Shown piece after piece: positions 1 to 5,002 of a stretch of 7,440 bases of DNA (position 1 is the first letter of the stretch; the number at the start of each line of letters is the position of its first letter). The stretch is from Wenzhouxiangella sp. Its GTDB lineage: Bacteria > Pseudomonadota > Gammaproteobacteria > Xanthomonadales > Wenzhouxiangellaceae. The notes beneath the pieces are model-generated. The model saw only the letters and a list, made by a program, of their open reading frames with translations, did no database searches and had not been told where the DNA came from. A program made the position numbers and the translations under genes. Where the stretch lies: NCBI GenBank assembly GCA_007127425.1, contig SKZJ01000103.1:1-7440 (forward strand), read 5' to 3'.

Positions 1-23
1 CCGGGCCAGCCTCTGAGTTGCAG

Positions 24-331
24 TCAGCTGTCATCCTCGAAGCGATCCCTGAACAGGCGATCGGCCAGTTCTTCCAGGGTCATGCCCCAGAAGCCGCCGG
101 TGAGGCGCCATTGGCCGCCCGCAAGTTCGCGGGCCTGGTGGCTTCCTACTGGCCAATCGTGCCGGACAGTTACCACTGGCCGTCGTCGGATTGGACGTGG
201 ATTTCGCCGCCTGAGCTGATGGTGTGCCAGTCGATGCAGAAGGTGTCTTCGCAGCTTTCGGCGGAGAGGGAGCCGGCGGCTGCCAGGAGCAGTGCGGCGG
301 TGAATGCTGTTGTTGCCGTGATAGCTTTCAT
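24..331 (-). pseudogene. Broken gene for a short secreted protein (LTGGFWG C-terminus)
   Basis: The ATG at 331 opens a 53-residue frame with a clear signal peptide (basic start, hydrophobic core, cleavage near ALSA-like SLSA/ES), then ESCEDTFCIDWHTISSGG and a QSDDGQW segment, and ends at TAA (170-172). Reading on in frame gives LSGTIGQ and a second stop, TAG (146-148). About ten bases later (near 134-140) the sense continues in another frame: ARELAGGQWRLTGGFWG, followed by a 19-residue tail to TGA (24-26). The total is 308 bp, one base short of 103 codons, which fits a one-base deletion plus two nonsense changes. I recall small secreted proteins with a GTIGQ...LTGGFW pattern in many bacteria, of unknown function. 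The ATG overlaps the upstream TGA (ATGA) and has GGGAGGG five bases before it (337-343), so it was translationally coupled to the large repeat protein. A 53-aa truncated product could still be made. Confidence 0.8.
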
Positions 332-2892
332 TGCTGCCCTCCCGCGACCTGTCGGTCTTCGAGAAGTACCGATTCCAATCTGGCGAGCCGGTCCTTCAGG
401 TCGGCATTTTCGGCTTCGAGTTGGTTGACGCGGTTGATTTGCGATTTCAATTCGGTATTCCGGGCTTCAATTTTTGCCATACGTTCTGCTTGGCTTACCA
501 GTTCGGCATCGCGATTTTTCAACTGTGCGTGTAGACCCTGAACTGCGGCATACAGAACACCGATGGCATCCATCGTCTGGATACCTTCATCGTCCCTGCC
601 GATTCCGAAGGCTTGATAGAACTCGCCAGCCATCGGACCGATGCGCTCGATATCGGTCTGCCATTCGTAGCTCCAACGACTGATTTCCAGTTCAACGACC
701 GCGTCGAGAACGGCGGCTACATCGACTGATTCGAAATTGGTCTTGTGTTTACGGGCGCTTAGCGAGTTCCACGAGGTATCGCCGTTGCCCATCCAGACAC
801 CGATCGAATTATCCGCATCAGTTTCGAGCCGATAGCCGTTGTCGAACTTGGCGTAGAATCGATCTTCTACGTTGGTGTTTGGCTGTCCTTCGTTCGAGTC
901 CGTAAAGACCACCTGCCCCTCCCAACTCGCTCTGGCATTATTGCCGAAGGCGAAACTGTAGTGGCCTGTACCGTCGACGACGCTGTCGTGGCCGCCGGCG
1001 AAACTGTATTGCCCTAAGGCTTCGTTGTTGAGACCGCCCGGTACGGTGCTGTAACGGCCGCTGGCGGTGTTGTCCCGGCCGCCCCCAACCGTCGCGTTCC
1101 AGGCGCTGGCGGTGTTGTTTCTGCCGCCCGCGACCGTCGCGTCCCTAGCGCTGGCGGTGTTGTCCCGGCCGCCCCCAACCATCGCGGATCGCCTGCTGGC
1201 GGTGTTGTCCTGGCCGCCCCCGACCATCGCGTATGACCAGCTGGCGGTGTTGTGGCTGCCGCCCGCGACCGTCGTGTATGAGCTGCTGGCGGTGTTGTTT
1301 CTGCCGCCCGCGACCGTCGCGTTCCAGGCGCTGGCGGTGTTGTTCCAGCCGCCCCCGACCGTCGCGTTCCCGCCCTGGGCGGTGTTGTTCCAGCCGCCCC
1401 CGACCGTCGCGAAACTGGCACTCTCCGGGTCACCGTCATCGAAACCGGCCCGGTTGTTTCCACCCCCGCCGATGGTGCCGAATTTATCAAACACCTCGTT
1501 TCTCGTGTTTTCCGCATCAGCGGGGTCGCTTGGGCCGCCCCCGGCGATCGTTCCGAAGTCTGCGTTGACCCTGTTGTGCTCGCCGCCGCCGACGGTCGAG
1601 CTTTCGCCGCTGGCGGTGTTGTCCCGGCCGCCCCCGACCGTCGCGAAACTGGCACTCTCCGGGTCACCGTCATCGAAACCGGCCTGGTTGTTTCCACCCC
1701 CGCCGATGGTGCCGAATTTATCAAACACCTCGTTTCTCGTGTTTTCCGCATCAGCGGGGTCGCTTGGGCCGCCCCCGGCGATCGTTCCAAAGTCTGCGTT
1801 GACCCTGTTGCGCTCGCCGCCCCCGACCGTCGAGCTTTCGCCGCTGGCGGTGTTGACAGCACCGCCGCCGACCGTAGCCCACTCATCAGCGGTGTTTGAC
1901 CAGCCGCCACCAATGCTGCCATAACGACCGGTAACGATATTCGGATATTCAATATCCGAAAGATCACCAGATATACGCCCGCCCCCACCGGCAATTGTTG
2001 CGCCGAAAACAGTTTCAACTACTTCATGGTCCTGATGACCGGCCACCAGATTCGGGCCGTTATCGGCATCGCGAAAACCGGGCGGCTCGATGCGCAGGGC
2101 GCGGAGGTTTTGGACGTGCAGTTCGAAGGGCGTGAAATCCGTGGTGCCGATGTAGTCGGAAGTCGGGTCGGTGCCGGCGTTGCCGCCCTGCATCCAGTAG
2201 CGTCCGTCAGTCAGACCCGTGTCCAGCTCGAACTCGGTGCCGGACAGTGTCAGACCGTTGCCGGCAGAATAGACGGTGTCCTGATCCTCAGCGCAAGCCC
2301 ATTCAGCACCGTCGAAGCGTGCGATCTGGTCTCCGGCACAGTTGAGTGCTGCCAAGGTATCGGATACTTTGACGTCGGCACAAATCCACTGACTACCATC
2401 GAAAAGCGCTACCTCGTCTGCGGCGCAATCAAGCGTTGCGAGGGTGTCGGAGTCACCAGGTTCGGCACAGGTCCAGGCGCTTCCGTCGAATACCGCCAAT
2501 TCATCGGCCGAGCAACTCAGCTCAGCCAGCGTATCCTCACCGCCCGAGAGGGCCTGGACGGCAACCGGAACGGATGCAATGCGCTGCCTGGGGTCGAGCG
2601 TCACACCATTGACTTCTAGTTCCAGCCAACGCGGACCATCGAACACCTCGCCGAAATCCAACTCGGCCTGGAACAACCCATCGGTGACCGGCACGTTGTT
2701 CAGTTCGATGTCACCACCGACCTGGTTGGTGCCGGTCAGGTTATCGTAGAGACGGAAGACCATATCGGGCGTTCCGGTATACGGTCCGCTGGCATCCTGC
2801 AGCTGGCCCTGGTAGGTGATGGTGGTGTCGGCCGACAGCGGCGAAGCTGCCAGGATGATCATGATGGTCAGAAATGTCGCCAGAAATCGCAT
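328..2892 (-). CDS. Secreted glycine-rich repeat protein with C-terminal S74-like chaperone domain and coiled coil
   Basis: This 854-residue protein starts with a signal peptide (1-21, ending SPLSA/D). Residues 24-115 form an N-terminal domain (YQGQL...FRLYD...RWLELEV...PRQRIASVP) common in exported repeat proteins. Next come three cassettes of the form DTLA-L-C-D-FDG-W-CA (120-201). From about 296 to 650 lies a YadA-head-like stack of TVGGGxxNTAS units, including a duplicated 78-residue block (350-427 and 428-505) and nine 15-residue units (496-630). Residues 708-785 resemble the peptidase S74 intramolecular chaperone of phage tail spikes; Ser712 and Lys717 keep the S-x4-K spacing of its self-cleaving dyad. 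Residues 785-845 are a coiled coil, suggesting a trimer. The start is supported by GGAGGG six bases upstream (2899-2904). No autotransporter beta-barrel is seen, so export beyond the periplasm is unexplained. The likely role is a surface or secreted fibre or adhesin; the ligand is unknown. The upstream 11-bp repeat array suggests regulation by a winged-helix protein. Confidence 0.9.
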   Translation of the reverse strand: MRFLATFLTIMIILAASPLSADTTITYQGQLQDASGPYTGTPDMVFRLYDNLTGTNQVGGDIELNNVPVTDGLFQAELDFGEVFDGPRWLELEVNGVTLDPRQRIASVPVAVQALSGGEDTLAELSCSADELAVFDGSAWTCAEPGDSDTLATLDCAADEVALFDGSQWICADVKVSDTLAALNCAGDQIARFDGAEWACAEDQDTVYSAGNGLTLSGTEFELDTGLTDGRYWMQGGNAGTDPTSDYIGTTDFTPFELHVQNLRALRIEPPGFRDADNGPNLVAGHQDHEVVETVFGATIAGGGGRISGDLSDIEYPNIVTGRYGSIGGGWSNTADEWATVGGGAVNTASGESSTVGGGERNRVNADFGTIAGGGPSDPADAENTRNEVFDKFGTIGGGGNNQAGFDDGDPESASFATVGGGRDNTASGESSTVGGGEHNRVNADFGTIAGGGPSDPADAENTRNEVFDKFGTIGGGGNNRAGFDDGDPESASFATVGGGWNNTAQGGNATVGGGWNNTASAWNATVAGGRNNTASSSYTTVAGGSHNTASWSYAMVGGGQDNTASRRSAMVGGGRDNTASARDATVAGGRNNTASAWNATVGGGRDNTASGRYSTVPGGLNNEALGQYSFAGGHDSVVDGTGHYSFAFGNNARASWEGQVVFTDSNEGQPNTNVEDRFYAKFDNGYRLETDADNSIGVWMGNGDTSWNSLSARKHKTNFESVDVAAVLDAVVELEISRWSYEWQTDIERIGPMAGEFYQAFGIGRDDEGIQTMDAIGVLYAAVQGLHAQLKNRDAELVSQAERMAKIEARNTELKSQINRVNQLEAENADLKDRLARLESVLLEDRQVAGGQQ
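1003..1407 (-). repeat. Nine 45-bp in-frame repeat units (15 residues each)
   Basis: Units begin at residues 496, 511, 526, 541, 556, 571, 586, 601 and 616 of the large secreted protein, each reading roughly T/M-V-G/A/P-G-G-x-x-N-N/T-x-A-S followed by four or five variable residues. The period is exactly 15 residues (45 bp). Variation concentrates at the last positions of each unit, while VGGG and NTAS are nearly fixed. This fits a beta-roll with one rung per unit. The glycine codons make the DNA a C-rich repeat on the plus strand, which creates long spurious proline-rich frames there. Confidence 0.9.
1378..1845 (-). repeat. 234-bp tandem duplication inside the repeat-protein gene
   Basis: Positions 1378-1611 and 1612-1845 are two copies of one 78-codon block containing ESSTVGGGE, NADFGTIAGGG, a DPADAENTRNEVFDKFGT stretch and the FDDGDPESASFATVGGG stretch. 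By eye I count about seven mismatches over 234 aligned bases, several of them silent. The protein copies differ at only a few places (for example ER/EH, NNQ/NNR, GRDNTA/GWNNTA). Near identity at synonymous sites points to a recent duplication or ongoing gene conversion, in contrast to the more diverged 45-bp units next to it. Confidence 0.92.
2290..2535 (-). repeat. Three diverged 29-residue cassettes with paired cysteines
   Basis: Residues 120-143, 149-172 and 178-201 of the large secreted protein repeat the pattern DTLA-x-L-x-C-x2-D-x2-A-x-FDG-x2-W-x-CA. The offset is 29 residues each time. Each cassette has two cysteines 15 apart (127/142, 156/171, 185/200). The copies are clearly related as protein but diverged as DNA, so this array is older than the 234-bp duplication. 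Confidence 0.85.
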
Positions 2893-2990
2893 TGTTTTCC
2901 CTCCGAAATGGCAAGACCAACGACCGTTGGCCGCTTGGCATTCATATCAACTTGAATCCGGTGCTCACACTAGGGCGCCGGGTGCGAAGT

Positions 2991-3033
2991 GTCCTGATCA
3001 TTACCTGACATTTACCTGACAAAAACCTGATCG
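2991..3033 (-). promoter_or_regulatory. Operator-like array: four CCTGA repeats at exact 11-bp spacing
   Basis: On the plus strand CCTGA begins at 2993, 3004, 3015 and 3026, exactly 11 bp apart. The cores are separated by A/T-rich bases (ATTA, ATTT, AAAA-like). Read towards the repeat-protein gene, the repeats are TCAGG, twice preceded by TG (TGTCAGG) and twice by GA (GATCAGG). The array lies 99-141 bp upstream of the start codon at 2892. Seven-bp half-sites with four-bp spacers at an 11-bp period are the known layout for OmpR/PhoB-family winged-helix proteins. The winged-helix regulator at 5003-6892 is the obvious local candidate; PhoB itself (Pho box TGTCA-N6-TGTCA) is the main alternative. 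Confidence 0.7.
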
Positions 3034-3081
3034 GCCCTCAGGAGGTGCCGTAATTAGCTGTTTTTCCAGTTTTAACCAGGC

Positions 3082-3174
3082 GCCAGCCTGACCGGACCCT
3101 TGATCGCCAACAGTCAATACAAGGCGGCACCTAATACGAAGGCGCCGGCCCTGCCGTTTACCGACAACGTCAAC
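3082..3174 (+). pseudogene. Relic of a regulator paralogue (TPR fragment)
   Basis: The plus strand here encodes ASLTGPLIANSQYKAAP and, shortly after, APALPFTDNVN. This matches residues 465-499 (GTG-start numbering) of the intact regulator downstream (bases 6395-6499: ANLTGSLIANGQYEAAL...ALALPFVDNFN). About 20 of 31 aligned residues agree, and the DNA matches at about 37 of 42 bases in the first block. The fragment is 12 bp (four codons) shorter than its counterpart. A TAA (3073-3075) sits in frame just before it, and homology stops after 3174, so only this piece of a roughly 1.9-kb gene survives. It carries no start codon or ribosome site and should be non-functional. It shows that a second, diverged copy of the regulator once lay next to the repeat-protein promoter. 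Confidence 0.75.
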
Positions 3175-3276
3175 CAGTCAATCAAGGACGGCAGCGAGTC
3201 CCGAGTTCAGGTGCAGATGCCGTGTTGTGCGTGAACTTGCACTCCGGCGTTGGACCGCAGGGCGGGGGACATCCGC

Positions 3277-3313
3277 AAACAAAAATGGCACCCGGAAGGT
3301 CCGGGTGCCATTT
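3277..3313 (-). terminator. Rho-independent terminator of the cupredoxin-like gene
   Basis: A perfect 13-bp stem (3283-3295 pairing with 3301-3313; core TGGCACCCGG / CCGGGTGCCA) closes a five-base loop. On the minus strand it is followed by T5-G-T3 (overlapping the stem end). It begins 23 bases after the stop codon at 3337-3339. The opposite strand also has A and T tracts around the stem, but no plus-strand gene approaches it, so it serves the minus-strand gene and insulates the repeat-protein promoter from readthrough. Confidence 0.95.
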
Positions 3314-3336
3314 CGCCCTCGTCTCCCAATGTTCAA

Positions 3337-4800
3337 TCAGAGCGCACAGTCAGAAACGCCGACCGTTTCGCTGACCCGCTGCAATTGCTGACTGGCGCTG
3401 CCGTCAGCACCCGAGATCTCGGCCGTGGCCTCGTTGCAGCTCTCGAAGTTAAACGTCACCTCGCCCCAGTGCTGCAGGTCATCCGGCATCACCGGGGCGG
3501 CGAACGCTCCATCAACACCGTGGAGCAGGTTGAAGGTCACCGGTTCGCCGGCGCTGATGTCGCCAATGACTTCCTCGGTCATCAGCCACAACGGATTGCC
3601 GTCATCGCCGTAGCCGTAGAAGTAGCCGAACACACCGCTGGGAGTGGCGACGAAGTTCCAGCCCTCGCCGGTAGTGGCCGGGTCATACCAGGCGCCAGTC
3701 AGGCCGGCGAACGGCGTGACGCTGAACTCGACCAGCATGCTCACGTCCGGGTTGTCCGGGTCGGGCTGCATGGGGTTGGGCACTTCGGAGACCAGCACAT
3801 AGTTCCCCGGCGTCAGGTCGGCATGGAAGTAGGCAGACAGCGGAAACTCCTGTCCGGCCTCGGCATTGGGGAACAGGGTCTGCACGCCGCCGAGGAAGGT
3901 CTTCGGACCGCGATGGCCGCTGGCCGAGACCAGTGCGCCGCTGCCGGCATGGAAACCGTCGGCACCGATATCGAGGTAGCTCATCCAGCCGTTGATCTCC
4001 TCAACGGTCGTATCGCCGTCCAGGCGGACCAGGTGGACGTCGTGACCCAAACCGTGGCCATAGATGATGTTGTCCTCGAAGATGACTTCGAAGGAAGTTG
4101 GACCGGGCTGAATGGCGTCGGCGTCCAGCCGCAGGCCCTCGGTCGAGGAAATGCGTACCGGAATGCCGCCATCCGGTTCGCTGGAGTCGGCTTGCTCACC
4201 GGCCACGGTGAATCGATTAACCATGCCGTGGGTGGTGTGGAACACCCCTTCTGTATCGAGCACGTAGCACTCGATGAAGTAGGTGCCCGGCTCGAGGTTC
4301 ATCGTCATGCTGGAGGTCATCCCGCCGCCGGTGAAACCCGGCCCGCTGCTGGGTACGGTCTCGGGCGACCATTCCGGAAGTGCCGGCATCAGAGTATCGA
4401 AGAACTCTCCGACATCAATCTCGCCGGCGAAATAGGGGTCCCAGGCATCCTGGAACGGCAGGGACAAGGCGTCCATGTATTCCTCGACCGACATGTCGGC
4501 CAGGTCATCGGGTACTCGCACGATATATCCGAAGTGCGTGGAGTTCGAACGGTTGCTCATCCGGATCGTCGTCCAGCCCGACGGGATCACCTCGTCGGAA
4601 AGCACGAACTCGTAGTGAGCATCGGCATCGGCCAGCGGCGGATGCCGCGTGATCACTTCGAGCACGTTGGTGTCGTCAGGAATCAGCGACTTGCCAGGCG
4701 CGTCCTGACCGTGCTCCGACGCCCCGACCGAACCAGCCAGCACCCAGGCCACGCTGGTTGCGAGCGCTGCTGGAAAAAATGTATTTCGAAAGATGTTCAT
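3337..4800 (-). CDS. Exported cupredoxin-like protein with GxWYDPAxxGEGW C-terminal module
   Basis: Starting at the ATG at 4800, the product has 487 residues. A longer frame begins at 4887, but GGAGGA (4808-4813) and a signal peptide (1-27, ending GSVGA/SEHG) fix the start at 4800. Residues 60-200 look like a cupredoxin domain: HYEFVLSDEVIPSGWTTIRM, His89 in a STHFGY strand, and the loop YFIECYVLDTEGVFHTTHGM, giving Cys178, His188 and Met193 in the C...H-x3-GM pattern of type 1 copper sites. Residues 235-362 form a second related domain (GHDVHLVRLD, AYFHADLTPGNYVLVSEVP) without a cysteine, so it probably does not bind copper in the same way. Residues 366-487 are a module with GAWYDPATTGEGW, GNPLWL and two cysteines (455, 485) that I know as a recurrent C-terminal unit of exported proteins in this lineage. 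It should act in the periplasm or outside the cell; copper binding or electron transfer is inferred. It ends at a strong terminator and is divergent from the regulator. Confidence 0.85.
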   Translation of the reverse strand: MNIFRNTFFPAALATSVAWVLAGSVGASEHGQDAPGKSLIPDDTNVLEVITRHPPLADADAHYEFVLSDEVIPSGWTTIRMSNRSNSTHFGYIVRVPDDLADMSVEEYMDALSLPFQDAWDPYFAGEIDVGEFFDTLMPALPEWSPETVPSSGPGFTGGGMTSSMTMNLEPGTYFIECYVLDTEGVFHTTHGMVNRFTVAGEQADSSEPDGGIPVRISSTEGLRLDADAIQPGPTSFEVIFEDNIIYGHGLGHDVHLVRLDGDTTVEEINGWMSYLDIGADGFHAGSGALVSASGHRGPKTFLGGVQTLFPNAEAGQEFPLSAYFHADLTPGNYVLVSEVPNPMQPDPDNPDVSMLVEFSVTPFAGLTGAWYDPATTGEGWNFVATPSGVFGYFYGYGDDGNPLWLMTEEVIGDISAGEPVTFNLLHGVDGAFAAPVMPDDLQHWGEVTFNFESCNEATAEISGADGSASQQLQRVSETVGVSDCAL

Positions 4801-4807
4801 GGTTGTG

Positions 4808-4813
4808 TCCTCC
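4808..4813 (-). promoter_or_regulatory. Ribosome binding site deciding the cupredoxin gene start
   Basis: The minus strand reads GGAGGA followed by seven bases and the ATG at 4800. No comparable site precedes the in-frame ATG at 4887, whose extra 29 residues would bury the signal peptide. Confidence 0.85.
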
Positions 4814-4877
4814 GTCAGCAATCTGCACATACCGCCAATGCGCGGTTGAATCCACGGTAGGACGCGGGCAGCCGAAA

Positions 4878-4928
4878 GTCCTGACATCAGGATCCTTAAA
4901 AGCTGACCTTTTTCTGAAAAAAACCTCC
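4878..4928. promoter_or_regulatory. Operator-like array in the divergent promoter region (degenerate 11-bp repeats)
   Basis: On the plus strand, five-base cores fall in one 11-bp register: CCTGA (4880), a non-matching GATCC (4891), GCTGA (4902), TCTGA (4913) and a poor CCTCC (4924). The bases between cores are mostly A or T. The first core is in the context GTCCTGAC, shared with the other two arrays. The array lies 78-128 bp upstream of the cupredoxin start (4800) and 75-125 bp upstream of the regulator start (5003). Its orientation relative to the cupredoxin gene equals that of the other arrays relative to their genes, so that gene is the likelier target; autoregulation of the regulator is also possible. 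Confidence 0.5.
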
Positions 4929-4987
4929 CGACCCGCCTCCGGTGGCGTTCAGGGGCGGTGATACACTTTCATCAACATCTCAGACGC

Positions 4988-4993
4988 GGGGAG
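4988..4993 (+). promoter_or_regulatory. Ribosome binding site supporting the GTG start of the regulator
   Basis: GGGGAG is followed by nine bases and the GTG at 5003. An upstream in-frame GTG at 4958 has only a poorly spaced AGGGG and would add 15 residues before the winged-helix domain, which normally begins within about ten residues of the N-terminus. Confidence 0.75.
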
Positions 4994-5002
4994 ACGAATT
5001 TC

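Larger units (their letters stand above)
2893..3336. other. Gene-free interval, 444 bp, between two minus-strand genes
   Basis: Reading left to right, this gap holds the leader and promoter region of the repeat-protein gene (2893-2990), the four-copy 11-bp operator-like array (2991-3033), about 40 bp with nothing recognised, the decayed regulator fragment (3082-3174), about 100 bp with nothing recognised (3175-3276), and the terminator of the cupredoxin gene (3277-3313). In gene orientation a weak TATGAA -10-like hexamer lies at 2946-2941 with no convincing -35 element, which would suit an activator-dependent promoter. I see no small gene with a good ribosome site here. Confidence 0.6.

Noticed and set aside
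1003..1845. Regular short repeats as a CRISPR array
   Set aside because: The repeats are in-frame codons of one protein with no unique spacers, and there are no cas genes nearby.
1067..1924. Long plus-strand open frame rich in PPPTVA repeats opposite the repeat-protein gene
   Set aside because: It is the complement of the glycine-rich 45-bp units; open frames opposite such repeats are expected. It has no ribosome site and no signal or family signature.
2991..3033. Classical Pho box (TGTCA-N6-TGTCA) bound by PhoB
   Set aside because: Two central copies do fit the TGTCA spacing, but the base conserved across all arrays is the TCAGG core, and half of the copies have GATCAGG or CGTCAGG instead. 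It is kept only as an alternative binder.
3250..4860. 536-codon plus-strand open frame opposite the cupredoxin-like gene
   Set aside because: It spans the terminator hairpin and lies antisense to a gene with clear domains, signal peptide and ribosome site. Its translation is Arg/His/Gly/Val-rich, typical of an antisense frame in GC-rich DNA.
4801..4887. N-terminal extension of the cupredoxin gene to the ATG at 4887
   Set aside because: The extension would put 29 residues ahead of a textbook signal peptide, has no ribosome site, and would overlap the first core of the operator-like array.
4879..4892. Inverted repeat TCCTGACATCAGGA as an independent dimer operator
   Set aside because: It occurs once only; the other two arrays share the direct-repeat layout, not this palindrome.
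4958..5002. Upstream GTG start for the regulator
   Set aside because: Its ribosome site is poorly spaced, while the GTG at 5003 has GGGGAG nine bases upstream and places the winged helix at the expected distance from the N-terminus.
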